DNA from: Thiodiazotropha sp040506195
Lineage (GTDB): Bacteria > Pseudomonadota > Gammaproteobacteria > Chromatiales > Chromatiaceae
Assembly (NCBI GenBank): GCA_040506195.1
Contig: JBEVXH010000001.1
Coordinates: 620,001 to 684,000, forward strand
Direction of reading: 5' to 3'
Length of the DNA stretch: 64,000 bases
The position numbers and the translations under genes were made by a program. Positions 43,745-52,257 of this stretch are shown in pieces (position 1 is the first letter of the stretch; each line of letters begins with the position of its first letter). The notes under the pieces were generated by a model. That model did no database searches. It saw only the letters and a program-made list of their open reading frames with translations, and was not told the origin of the DNA.

Positions 43745-44149
43745 TCATGCTGCATGCTTGACATAGCGTTTGATCGCCCCGAGTAACTCATCCTTTGTGA
43801 AAGGTTTGGTCAGATACTGTTCCGATCCAACGATACGCCCGCGCGCCCTGTCGAACAGCCCATCCTTACTCGAGAGCATGATCACAGGAATTTTCTTAAA
43901 GACATCATTGTGCTTGATCAGAGCACACGTCTGGTAGCCATCGAGCCGCGGCATCATGATATCGACAAAAATCACATCCGGATGGTGATCGGCAATCTTT
44001 GCCAATGCTTCGAAACCGTCTGTAGCCGTTGTGACTTCGCACCCTGCCTTTTTCAAAAGGCTTTCAGCTGTCCTTCGGATTGTTTTACTGTCATCGATGA
44101 CCATGACTTTGACACCAGATATGTCCATCTCATTATCATCACCGCTCAC
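43745..44149 (-). CDS. pilG: Response regulator PilG
   Basis: 134 residues, a single receiver domain very like Pseudomonas PilG: VMVIDDSKTIRRTAESLLKK, phospho-acceptor Asp in FVDIMMPRLDGYQTCALIK, Ser in MLSSKDGLFDRA, and LTKPFTKDELLGAI. It promotes pilus extension and cAMP signalling in relatives. A GTG start at 44149 has AGGA 7 nt upstream; an ATG seven codons later is the alternative. It is the first gene of the pil-chp operon. Confidence 0.94.
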   Translation of the reverse strand: MSGDDNEMDISGVKVMVIDDSKTIRRTAESLLKKAGCEVTTATDGFEALAKIADHHPDVIFVDIMMPRLDGYQTCALIKHNDVFKKIPVIMLSSKDGLFDRARGRIVGSEQYLTKPFTKDELLGAIKRYVKHAA

Positions 44150-44242
44150 ATCAAAATCCTCATGTCACGGACCTAGTTAAACTGAATAAATGCTGAGGCC
44201 CATAACACCCCAGCAACCCTATTTTTGCAACTACGGAGTAGC

Positions 44243-44965
44243 TCATTCCCCTGGCACCACTGTCGTCAACCCCCACAGTTGCCACATCTGCATACCACCT
44301 CTGTAATAGAAGATTTTGTTTGTAGGGTAACCTACACTCAGGAGCCCTTTGATTGCCCTGGGGGATTGTCCGCATTCCGGACCATTACACCAGAGAACGA
44401 GCTCTTTGGCATTGGTGAAATCCCATGTATCGGTTTTGCCCTCGCTATTGATAATGCCCATCTCCTCGAGCTTACGCGAGATCGAGCCAACTTCCCCCCT
44501 AAGTCTACCCCCGAAAAGCTTTAACGCATCATTATTTTCCTCAGTACCTGCTTTACTGAGCACAGTGAACGGGATATTGATCGATCCGGGGATGGTGCCG
44601 CGCTCAAACCACTCAGGGGTGCGGGCATCAATCAAGATTCCTTTGCCATCTCGGAATTTCGTCTCCATAAAGTCGAAGAGCTCAACCTCACCGATTGTAG
44701 CCACACTGGAATCCACTTGCATCGGCTGCAGACAGAACGGCGGACATTTACGAGCCGTCTTCGCATAATATCCCTTGAGCACATACTCCGGATCCTGTAC
44801 CCGCTGTACCTTCACCGATTTTCCCTCGTGGATGACATGAAGATAGGGCTTATCACTTGTCAGCTTAATGTCCATCTCCTTTCCAACCTGCAACTCATCC
44901 GCGATTGACTGCAAAGGAAAGAAGCTCACCAAAGCTACCAGCGTTCCATAGTAGAACCATTTCAT
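44243..44965 (-). CDS. Exported rhodanese-like protein, larger form
   Basis: 240 residues with a signal peptide (WFYYGTLVALVSFFPLQSIA). An N-terminal region with a Cys pair (RKCPPFCLQP) is followed by a rhodanese domain: ILIDARTPEWFERGTIPGS, active-site loop WCNGPECGQS and FYYRGGMQMW. The loop resembles that of the protein at 22805-23221. Substrate and partner are unknown; it presumably handles sulfane sulfur in the periplasm. The ATG at 44965 is chosen because the signal peptide starts there. It lies between pilG and gshB, where Pseudomonas has no such gene. Confidence 0.88.
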   Translation of the reverse strand: MKWFYYGTLVALVSFFPLQSIADELQVGKEMDIKLTSDKPYLHVIHEGKSVKVQRVQDPEYVLKGYYAKTARKCPPFCLQPMQVDSSVATIGEVELFDFMETKFRDGKGILIDARTPEWFERGTIPGSINIPFTVLSKAGTEENNDALKLFGGRLRGEVGSISRKLEEMGIINSEGKTDTWDFTNAKELVLWCNGPECGQSPRAIKGLLSVGYPTNKIFYYRGGMQMWQLWGLTTVVPGE

Positions 44966-45040
44966 ATGCTTTAACCTTCTGCTTCCACTTGGCCTAGACT
45001 CAAAAAATAACATCTGATGATATCAGGTCCTGCATAACGC

Positions 45041-45421
45041 CTATTGATTGAGAAAGCGATCCATAATCTTTTTACGTATCTCATCGATCGACGCCCCACC
45101 TTTATACTCTTCGAATACCTCTTCACGAGAGCGTCTTGGCAATTTTTTATAAAATGTAAAACTACCCATGTAACTCGCCTTGAGATCCTCCTCGAATGCC
45201 TTCAGGCTTGGCCCGTCAACCACATCTTCATCGTCAACTTCGCTGCCAGTGGCGGCATCAGATGACTCCACCTTTTCAGCTTCAGACGAAATAGCTGACA
45301 GATAGGGATCCTCCTCAGCAACAGTAAACTGAGCGAATAAAAGCATTGCAAACAGCGCAAATACCTTGAATTTCAAAAAGATATAAAATTCGCAGGTGAT
45401 ACGGGCATACCGTGCCGCCAT
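45041..45421 (-). CDS. Small exported acidic protein of unknown function
   Basis: 126 residues. A signal peptide (FALFAMLLFAQFTVA) precedes a short acidic mature part and a C-terminal charged segment, KKLPRRSREEVFEEYKGGAS followed by IDEIRKKIMDRF, which looks like a helical hairpin. The ATG at 45421 has AGGTG upstream. It precedes the rhodanese gene by 75 bp in the same direction, so they may be co-transcribed and could continue into pilG. No known domain is recognised. Confidence 0.65.
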   Translation of the reverse strand: MAARYARITCEFYIFLKFKVFALFAMLLFAQFTVAEEDPYLSAISSEAEKVESSDAATGSEVDDEDVVDGPSLKAFEEDLKASYMGSFTFYKKLPRRSREEVFEEYKGGASIDEIRKKIMDRFLNQ

Positions 45422-45473
45422 CGCAATACACCTCAATATTATCTTAAGTTAACTCCGACACTACCCTATCGCA

Positions 45474-45510
45474 CTGATGGTGGTGTACCATCAGAGGGAT
45501 TCCGCATCCC
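45474..45510. promoter_or_regulatory. Two adjacent perfect hairpins between divergent genes
   Basis: CTGATGGT-GGTGT-ACCATCAG (45474-45494) is followed after one base by GGGAT-TCCGC-ATCCC (45496-45510). Neither has a T-tract. They lie in the 275-bp divergent region before gshB and could be an operator or a leader structure. Confidence 0.3.
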
Positions 45511-45696
45511 GGTCAGTTCCATTAACCTGATATATAACACTCCCAAAATAGCAAGACAGCCTGTCTGCATCAAGAATATACTTCCCAATTCAGAAACTTA
45601 AAGCTTGCAATAATTCGCTGGCTGCCATATGTAAGTCACCATATCGGCAATGAATTTAAAAACTTAACTCTGTTTTTTACCCATTAAGATGCCTCC

Positions 45697-46647
45697 ATGA
45701 CCATACAACTCGGCGTAGTGATGGACCCCATCGGTACCATCAAAATCCAAAAAGACAGTACTTTTGCAATGTTACTTGCCGCACAGGCCAAGGGCTGGCG
45801 AATTCACTATATGGAACAGAAAAATCTCTCACTAAAGGATGGCGTCTGCTGGGCATCGACCTGTGATCTGCAGATCCGGGACGATCGATCGAAATGGTTT
45901 GAGTTCGGTAAAAGGCACAACCTGCCCCTGCATCAATTGGATGTCGTATTGATGCGCAAAGATCCACCGTTCGACATGGAATATATCTATTCGACTTATC
46001 TTCTGGAACAGGCCGAGATGCACGGCTGCCTGGTGGTCAACCGCCCCAACAGCCTGCGCGATGCCAATGAAAAGCTGTTTACCAGCCACTTTCCCCAGTG
46101 CGCCCCGCCCACTCTGGTGACCCGCAACGCCGATGAGATCCGCACATTCCATCAGGAACAGGGTGATGTGATCCTCAAACCTTTGGGGGGAATGGGTGGT
46201 GAGTCTGTATTCCGGATAGCCCGGAATGATCCCAATCTGGGTGTAATCATAGAGACATTGACCCGCCATGGCAGCCGTTACGCCATGGCTCAGCAATTCA
46301 TTCCTGAGATTTCAAACGGTGACAAGCGTATACTCATGATTGATGGAGAACCTATACCTTTTGCCCTAGCGAGAATCCCCGCAGAAGGCGAGACCAGGGG
46401 TAATCTGGCGGCTGGCGGCAGGGGTGAAGGCGTACCCCTTACAGACCGTGACAGATGGATCGCCGGACAGGTCGGTCCGGCACTCAGATCGAGGGGGATT
46501 CTGTTTGCAGGGCTCGATGTTATCGGTGACTATCTGACCGAGATAAACGTCACTAGCCCCACCTGTATCAGAGAACTGGATAACCAGTACGGACTCGATA
46601 TCGCTGCAGATCTAATGGATGCGATTAGCAATAAGCTAAACAAATGA
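45697..46647 (+). CDS. gshB: Glutathione synthetase
   Basis: A 316-residue ATP-grasp enzyme that joins glycine to gamma-glutamylcysteine. It aligns end to end with E. coli GshB: LGVVMDPIGTIKIQKDST at the N terminus, VLMRKDPPFDMEYIYST, DVILKPLGGMGGESVFRI, and INVTSPTCIRELD at the C terminus. It heads an operon in which tonB overlaps its stop codon. The divergent region upstream separates it from the rhodanese-pil unit. Confidence 0.96.
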   Translation: MTIQLGVVMDPIGTIKIQKDSTFAMLLAAQAKGWRIHYMEQKNLSLKDGVCWASTCDLQIRDDRSKWFEFGKRHNLPLHQLDVVLMRKDPPFDMEYIYSTYLLEQAEMHGCLVVNRPNSLRDANEKLFTSHFPQCAPPTLVTRNADEIRTFHQEQGDVILKPLGGMGGESVFRIARNDPNLGVIIETLTRHGSRYAMAQQFIPEISNGDKRILMIDGEPIPFALARIPAEGETRGNLAAGGRGEGVPLTDRDRWIAGQVGPALRSRGILFAGLDVIGDYLTEINVTSPTCIRELDNQYGLDIAADLMDAISNKLNK

Positions 46648-47504
46648 TGGTCATCGGCAAACAGACTGATCTATTGGGCGTGAGTCTCTTCGCCGCCGCC
46701 TGCGTCCATGCCTTCGTCATTCTGGGCATCACCTTCAAACCAACCGAAAAAAGCAAACCGGAATTTCGCCAGCAAAGCCTGGAGGTGATGGTACTGCGAC
46801 GTCCAACAGAAGAGAACAAGACGGATGAAAAACCCGATTTTCTTGCCCAGACCAGTCAACAGGGCGGAGGTGAGGAGAGCAAACTGGTCAAACCCCCGTC
46901 ATCAGAGGCTGCGGCACCGTTGGCTCTACCAATACCCGAATTGTCGACACCGACAGAACCGGTGACACCACAACCCCAAAAGCCTCTACTCAACACTGCG
47001 ATCTCCAAGCTGAAGACGCCTACTCCACCCCCCCGGGAAGCCCCTCCACCCACTCCTTCAACCAAACAGCTGTTGAACAGTAAGGCGTTGGAAATAGCCA
47101 GAGTGACCGCCGAGTTGGAAAAGAAGACACGGGCCTATGCGAAAATGCCCAAGCGAAAGTCGATAAACGCCAGCACAAAAGAGTATAAATATGCCGCATA
47201 TCTGGATGCCTGGCGGAGAAAGGTGGAACGAATAGGTAATCTCAACTATCCTGACCAGGCAAAAAGGAGCAGACTCTACGGCAATCTGGTACTCCATGTG
47301 GCGGTAAAGGCTGATGGCAGCGTTGAACAGATCAAGGTACTCCATTCCTCCGGCCATAAGATCCTTGATGACGCCGCAGTCCGAATCGTGCGTTTGGCCG
47401 CTCCCTTTTCACCGTTTCCCAACGAGATCAGAAAAGAGACCGATATTCTCGATATCACCCGCACCTGGCAGTTTTTACGCAGCGGCCGGCTCAATTCGCA
47501 ATAG
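46644..47504 (+). CDS. tonB: TonB-family energy transducer
   Basis: 286 residues. The N-terminal membrane anchor is at about 10-26. A Pro/Lys/Glu-rich periplasmic spacer follows, then a C-terminal TonB domain (LNYPDQAKRSRLYGNLVLHV, then ADGSVEQIKVLHSSGHKILD). It links the ExbB-ExbD motor to outer-membrane receptors, though no exbBD is near. In Pseudomonas the gene in this position (tonB3) is needed for twitching, so a link to the neighbouring Pil-Chp system is a reasonable inference. It overlaps the gshB stop by 4 bp. Confidence 0.9.
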   Translation: MMVIGKQTDLLGVSLFAAACVHAFVILGITFKPTEKSKPEFRQQSLEVMVLRRPTEENKTDEKPDFLAQTSQQGGGEESKLVKPPSSEAAAPLALPIPELSTPTEPVTPQPQKPLLNTAISKLKTPTPPPREAPPPTPSTKQLLNSKALEIARVTAELEKKTRAYAKMPKRKSINASTKEYKYAAYLDAWRRKVERIGNLNYPDQAKRSRLYGNLVLHVAVKADGSVEQIKVLHSSGHKILDDAAVRIVRLAAPFSPFPNEIRKETDILDITRTWQFLRSGRLNSQ

Positions 47505-47543
47505 CTGTTGCAGCGGGGCGTCTGCAACTGGATACTATAGGCC

Positions 47544-48107
47544 ATGCGTCCTGAAACCAATTTAACCAACCATTTCCTCATCGCCATGCCGCGCCTCGAG
47601 GACCCGAATTTCTTCCATACCGTCACCTACATATGTGAGCACACCACTGACGGTGCAATGGGTATAGTCATCAATCGCCCTATGGATCTGCATCTGGCGG
47701 ATATATTCGAACAACTGGAGATACAGGTCAGTACCGACGACATCGCTGAACAGCCGGTCTATATCGGCGGTCCTGTACAGAGTGACCGGGGATTCGTGCT
47801 GCATGAATCCAGCACGGAATGGGCTTCGACGCTGAAAGTCACCACAGATATCAGTGTCACGACCTCACTTGATATCCTTGAGGCCATCGCTGCCGGCAAG
47901 GGTCCTGAACACAATCTCGTTGCCCTTGGATACGCCGGTTGGGGCGCGGGCCAACTTGAGAGTGAATTGGCTCAGAATGCCTGGCTGAGCGGACCGGCTG
48001 AGAGCGACATCATCTTCAACCGGGCCAGCGATGAGCGTTGGCAGGCAGCAGCCGACCTGCTCGGCGTGGACCTGAACCTGTTGAGCGGTGATACTGGCCA
48101 CGCATAG
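47544..48107 (+). CDS. yqgE: UPF0301 (YqgE/AlgH) family protein
   Basis: 187 residues with the family hallmarks HFLIAMPRLEDPNFFHTVTY, GAMGIVINRP, YIGGPVQSDRGFVLH and LGYAGWGAGQLESEL. The molecular role is not established. It is linked with ruvX and the pyrimidine genes in many Gammaproteobacteria, as here, and lies 39 bp after tonB. Confidence 0.95.
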   Translation: MRPETNLTNHFLIAMPRLEDPNFFHTVTYICEHTTDGAMGIVINRPMDLHLADIFEQLEIQVSTDDIAEQPVYIGGPVQSDRGFVLHESSTEWASTLKVTTDISVTTSLDILEAIAAGKGPEHNLVALGYAGWGAGQLESELAQNAWLSGPAESDIIFNRASDERWQAAADLLGVDLNLLSGDTGHA

Positions 48108-48120
48108 AGAACGATATCGG

Positions 48121-48519
48121 ATGGGCACCCTGCTAGGGTTCGATTACGGCAGCCGTAAAATAGGCGTAGCTGTCGGGCAAACGGTGACAGGTACGGCAAC
48201 CGCGCTGGAAACATTGCATTTGGTTAATCATAAGCCTGATTGGCAACGCATCGCGAACCTTATTGAAGAGTGGAGACCTCAGGCCCTTGTAGTCGGTCTG
48301 CCACTCGATGTGGATGACAGCGAAACAGATGCCACACAACCGGCATTACGCTTCTCACGACAACTTGAGGGGCGATTTCATATCAAGGTCTATCTGGCTG
48401 ATGAGCGTTACAGCTCCTTCGAAGCCAGGGACAGACTGGGACATAAAGCCAAGCGATTGGAAAACTATGATGCCGTAGCAGCCAAACTCATTTTGGAAAC
48501 CTGGTTAAATGAACAATAG
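48121..48519 (+). CDS. ruvX: RuvX/YqgF-family Holliday junction resolvase-like protein
   Basis: 132 residues of an RNase H-like fold: LGFDYGSRKIGVAVG, LVVGLPLDVDDSETDATQ and DERYSSFEA supply the acidic site. The E. coli homologue acts in 16S rRNA 5' processing, and others cleave Holliday junctions. The start MGTLLGFDYG is chosen by homology, 13 bp after yqgE. It overlaps pyrR by 11 bp. Confidence 0.94.
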   Translation: MGTLLGFDYGSRKIGVAVGQTVTGTATALETLHLVNHKPDWQRIANLIEEWRPQALVVGLPLDVDDSETDATQPALRFSRQLEGRFHIKVYLADERYSSFEARDRLGHKAKRLENYDAVAAKLILETWLNEQ

Positions 48520-49063
48520 AAAAATGTATATGGATGCCAATGAGGTGAGAACCCTGGTAGACGCAATGACGGATAAAGTTCGTTCTCTGTCGAACTCAAG
48601 GGAGATAACAGATCCGTTAATGATCGGTATCCGTACCGGCGGTGTCTGGTTGGCTGAAATACTGCACAACCAGCTCGGATTGAATGATCCTCTCGGTACG
48701 CTGGATATCTCTTTTTATCGGGATGACTTCACGCGCATCGGAATGAATCCCGAAGTCCATCCGTCCGACCTCCCCACGCCGGTAGATGATCGCCATATCA
48801 TCCTGGTCGATGATGTGCTGCATACCGGAAGGACCATCCGGGCGGCACTGAATGAGATCTTCGACTATGGACGTCCCGCATCGATCATATTGGCCACACT
48901 GGTCGACCGCAGCGGGAGGGAATTGCCGATACAGCCTGACGTGGTCGGATTGCACCCGGAGCTGGAGCAGAACCAGCATATCACCTTGATTGGGCCCGAG
49001 CCGCTCGGGTTGGTGATCGGCACCAAGACAAATCGGAGTTCCCGCAGTGATGAACAAGGTTAG
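48509..49063 (+). CDS. pyrR: PyrR, pyrimidine regulator / uracil phosphoribosyltransferase
   Basis: 184 residues of the PRTase fold. The PRPP-binding motif is ILVDDVLHTGRTIRAAL, and IGIRTGGVWLAEIL and DISFYRDDF are family landmarks. In Gram-positive bacteria PyrR binds pyr mRNA and causes attenuation. In Pseudomonas it is linked to pyrB control. No attenuator hairpin with a U-tract is visible in the 6-bp pyrR-pyrB gap, so any RNA target would have to be elsewhere. Confidence 0.93.
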   Translation: MNNRKMYMDANEVRTLVDAMTDKVRSLSNSREITDPLMIGIRTGGVWLAEILHNQLGLNDPLGTLDISFYRDDFTRIGMNPEVHPSDLPTPVDDRHIILVDDVLHTGRTIRAALNEIFDYGRPASIILATLVDRSGRELPIQPDVVGLHPELEQNQHITLIGPEPLGLVIGTKTNRSSRSDEQG

Positions 49064-49069
49064 ACGGCT

Positions 49070-50059
49070 ATGAGTTTCAGCAATAAAACCCTGCAACTGG
49101 ATGACGAACTGAGACTGCTCCACTTCCTTACCATCGATGGACTGGATAGGGCGACACTGACTGAAATCCTCGACACGGCAGAGGGATTCACCGGCGTCTC
49201 CGAAAGAACCATTAAGAAAGTCCCCTTATGCCGGGGTAAAGTAGTCGCCAATCTCTTTTTTGAAACCAGCACCCGGACACGAACCACCTTCGAATTGGCA
49301 GCAAAACGTCTCTCGGCGGACGTCCTCAACCTCAACATCAGCGCTTCCGCCACTTCCAAGGGTGAAACTCTATTGGACACGCTGCGCAATCTGGAAGCGA
49401 TGCATGTGGATATGTTCATCGTCCGTCACGCCAGCAGTGGGACCGCCCATTTCATTGCACAACACGCCGATCGGGGAGTCGGCGTCATCAATGCCGGTGA
49501 CGGTCGTCACGCCCATCCCACCCAGGCGATGCTCGACATGTTCACCATCCGCCGGCACAAAGGTGAATTTTCCGGACTGCGGGTAGCCATTGTCGGCGAT
49601 GTACTCCACTCGCGGGTAGCCCGTTCGCAAATACTCGCCCTGAATACGCTCGGGGTCTCGGAAGTTCGAGCTGTGGCTCCCCGCACACTGCTGCCGTCGG
49701 ATGCGCGCAGTCTCGGTGTTCATGTCTATCACGATATGGAAGAGGGTATATGGGATGTGGACGTCATCATCATGCTGCGTCTGCAAAAAGAGCGTATGCA
49801 GGGTGCACTGCTCCCCTCTGAGCATGAGTATTTCAGTCTTTACGGACTCACTGAAAAACGCTTGGCACTGGCCGACTCGGAAGCGATCGTAATGCATCCA
49901 GGGCCCATCAACCGTGGTGTCGAAATGGACTCCCAGGTAGCCGACGGTTCAAAATCCGTAATCCTGCAGCAGGTCAGTTATGGCATTGCCATACGCATGG
50001 CGGTGATCTCGAAGGTTATAGGCACCCAGAACCTACGCATGCAGGAGGTGGCGGGATGA
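49070..50059 (+). CDS. pyrB: Aspartate carbamoyltransferase catalytic subunit
   Basis: 329 residues. The carbamoyl-phosphate site is FFETSTRTRTTFELAAKRL, with LDTLRNLEAM and HPTQAMLDMF further on and HPGPINRGVEMDS near the end. It makes carbamoyl-aspartate in de novo UMP synthesis. No regulatory pyrI gene follows; instead the stop overlaps a dihydroorotase homologue. That is the arrangement of the Pseudomonas-type PyrB-PyrC' complex. Confidence 0.96.
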   Translation: MSFSNKTLQLDDELRLLHFLTIDGLDRATLTEILDTAEGFTGVSERTIKKVPLCRGKVVANLFFETSTRTRTTFELAAKRLSADVLNLNISASATSKGETLLDTLRNLEAMHVDMFIVRHASSGTAHFIAQHADRGVGVINAGDGRHAHPTQAMLDMFTIRRHKGEFSGLRVAIVGDVLHSRVARSQILALNTLGVSEVRAVAPRTLLPSDARSLGVHVYHDMEEGIWDVDVIIMLRLQKERMQGALLPSEHEYFSLYGLTEKRLALADSEAIVMHPGPINRGVEMDSQVADGSKSVILQQVSYGIAIRMAVISKVIGTQNLRMQEVAG

Positions 50060-51366
50060 GAAAGAAGAAAGAGATCTCAATCCTAGGTGGCAGGGTCATA
50101 GATCCGGCAAACGGCATTGACGAGATTACTGATCTGCACATCGCCGGCGGTAAAATCCTCTGCCTCGGCTCCCCCCCGAGGGAGTTTCAGGCAACTCTCG
50201 CCATCGACGCCACGAAACAGGTTGTCTGTCCCGGCCTGATCGATCTCAACGCCAACCTGCGGGAACCCGGGGCGGAGCACAAGGCCACTATAGCCAGTGA
50301 AACCCAGGCCGCGGCCAGCGGCGGGATCACCACAATCTGCTGCACCCCTGACACCTATCCGGTAATCGACACACCTGCGGTGGTCGGACAGATCCGACAC
50401 AAGGCACGTAAAGCGGGCTATTGCCGTCTTTTGCCCCAGGGGGCTCTGACCCAGGCCCTGAAAGGCGATCGACTGAGCGAGATGGCGGCACTCAAGGCGG
50501 CTGGCTGCATAGCTGTCACCAATGCCTATACCCCGTTAGCCAATACCCTGGTTCAACGTCGAGCCATGGAGTATGCATCCACATTCAATCTACTGATCAT
50601 TTTACGTCCGGAAGATCACTACCTCAGTAACAACGGTTGTGCACATGAGGGCAAGGTCGCCGACCGGCTGGGTCTGCCTGGCATTCCCGAAGCGGCTGAG
50701 ACAGTTGCGGTTGCCCGCGATCTTGCATTGGCGGAGACCACTGGAGCTGTAATCCACTTTCACGCCCTTTCCAGTGCAAGTGCTGCGCGGACCATGGCGT
50801 GGGCCAAGCGTGAAGGGCGACGGGTCAGTGCCGATGTAGCCATCCACCAGCTGCATCTGAGCGAAACGGATATCGAGGGTTTCGACAGCAACCACCATGT
50901 CAGCCCCCCTCTGCGAAATGACAGTGACCGTAATGGCCTACGCGATGCTGTCGCAAACAATGTCATTCAGGCAATCTGTTCCGACCATCAACCCCATGAG
51001 GCAGACGCCAAGGCATCACCCTTCCCCGACACGGAACCGGGTATCTCGGGACTCGAGACCCTGTTACCCCTGACCCTGAAACTGGTCGATCAGGGGGTTC
51101 TGGAACTGAGCGACGCCATTGCCCGCCTAACCTGTGGCCCGGCGGACATACTCGGCCTGAGGATGGGACGATTGACGCCAAACCACCCGGCGGATATCTG
51201 TATTTTCGATCCCCGTCAACGCTGGATCGTAGCCAGGGAGAAACTCCTCAGCGCGGGTAAAAACACACCGTTCACGGGTTGGGAAATGCCGGCACGGGTC
51301 ACCCACACACTATTGAAAGGCCGAGTGGTCTATTCTCAAAATATCCATGAAGAAAATGCAACGTGA
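50056..51366 (+). CDS. pyrC': Dihydroorotase homologue lacking the metal site (PyrC', probably non-catalytic)
   Basis: 436 residues of the amidohydrolase/dihydroorotase family, type I. The overall architecture is kept: VVCPGLIDL, LREPGAEHKATI, GGITTICCTPDTYPVID, ICSDHQPHEADAKASPF, LTCGPADILGL. At the position where active enzymes have HxH before LREPG, this one reads DLNANLREPG, so both metal-binding histidines are replaced by Asn. In Pseudomonas such an inactive PyrC' is a structural partner of PyrB, and a separate active dihydroorotase lies elsewhere. The same is likely here. It overlaps pyrB by 4 bp. Confidence 0.92.
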   Translation: MRKKKEISILGGRVIDPANGIDEITDLHIAGGKILCLGSPPREFQATLAIDATKQVVCPGLIDLNANLREPGAEHKATIASETQAAASGGITTICCTPDTYPVIDTPAVVGQIRHKARKAGYCRLLPQGALTQALKGDRLSEMAALKAAGCIAVTNAYTPLANTLVQRRAMEYASTFNLLIILRPEDHYLSNNGCAHEGKVADRLGLPGIPEAAETVAVARDLALAETTGAVIHFHALSSASAARTMAWAKREGRRVSADVAIHQLHLSETDIEGFDSNHHVSPPLRNDSDRNGLRDAVANNVIQAICSDHQPHEADAKASPFPDTEPGISGLETLLPLTLKLVDQGVLELSDAIARLTCGPADILGLRMGRLTPNHPADICIFDPRQRWIVAREKLLSAGKNTPFTGWEMPARVTHTLLKGRVVYSQNIHEENAT

Positions 51367-52219
51367 CACCGTCTTTCTTGAAGATGCTGAAATCCTTTCA
51401 CACCAGGCTTTTGCCGGCGATCAGTTCATCATGCGCCTGCTCGCTCCCCATTGCGCCGCAAAGGCAATGCCCGGCAGTTTTGTGCATCTCACATGTGACC
51501 CGCAGCTTCCAATGCGCCGACCGATCTCTATCATGCGTTGCTCCGCCAAGCATGGCTGGATTGAGCTGCTGTATAAACGTGTAGGCAAGGGAACCGGACT
51601 GCTGGCACAACGCACGACCGGGGAGAAGATCAGCCTCTTGGGCCCTATCGGTAATCCCTTCACTCCTAGCCCAGGCCGTAACAAACCCCTTTTGATAGGC
51701 GGTGGTGTGGGCATGCCTCCAATGCTATTTCTGGCTGATTCCTTGCGTAAAGACCCGCAGAAACAACCCTTTGTGATTCTCGGCTCTGAGGTGCCATTTC
51801 CTTTTCAATCCATCCCCTCTCAAATCATCATTCCAGGGCTGGCCGACGGTGTGATCGCCAGCATGCCGCTGCTGGACGATTGGGGGATAGGCTGCAGGCT
51901 TGCCAGTCTGCAGGGCTTTCCTGGAGTATTTCAAGGCTATGTCACTGAGTTGGCCGAACAATGGATCAGCTCCCTCAACATGCAGGCATTGTCTGAGGTT
52001 GAGATCTTTGCTTGTGGCCCCCACCCAATGCTGGAAGCGGTTGCGCAACTGGCCGCCAACCATGATATACCCTGCCAGGTCTCTCTGGAGGAGTTCATGG
52101 CCTGTGGCGTCGGCGGTTGCGCCGGCTGTGTGGTGGAGGTGCAGACACCTCTGGGGCCGGCGATGAAACGGGTCTGTGTCGATGGGCCGGTATTCGATGC
52201 CCAGACAGTGTTTGCCTGA
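51347..52219 (+). CDS. PyrK-like dihydroorotate dehydrogenase electron-transfer subunit
   Basis: 290 residues of the ferredoxin reductase family. An FAD-binding barrel with MRRPISIMR and GKGTGLLAQ is followed by an NAD(P)-type Rossmann half with IGGGVGMPPMLFLADSL and FACGPHPMLEAVA. A C-terminal [2Fe-2S] motif has four cysteines (CGVGGCAGCVVEV, then KRVCVDGPVF). PyrK couples class 1B dihydroorotate dehydrogenase to NAD. No pyrD is in the window, and Gammaproteobacteria usually have quinone-linked class 2 PyrD, so the redox partner is uncertain. It overlaps pyrC' by 20 bp and ends the operon. Confidence 0.85.
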   Translation: MKKMQRDTVFLEDAEILSHQAFAGDQFIMRLLAPHCAAKAMPGSFVHLTCDPQLPMRRPISIMRCSAKHGWIELLYKRVGKGTGLLAQRTTGEKISLLGPIGNPFTPSPGRNKPLLIGGGVGMPPMLFLADSLRKDPQKQPFVILGSEVPFPFQSIPSQIIIPGLADGVIASMPLLDDWGIGCRLASLQGFPGVFQGYVTELAEQWISSLNMQALSEVEIFACGPHPMLEAVAQLAANHDIPCQVSLEEFMACGVGGCAGCVVEVQTPLGPAMKRVCVDGPVFDAQTVFA

Positions 52220-52257
52220 CACCAATGCGCGGCACCCTGCAGGCAGTAATAAAGTCC

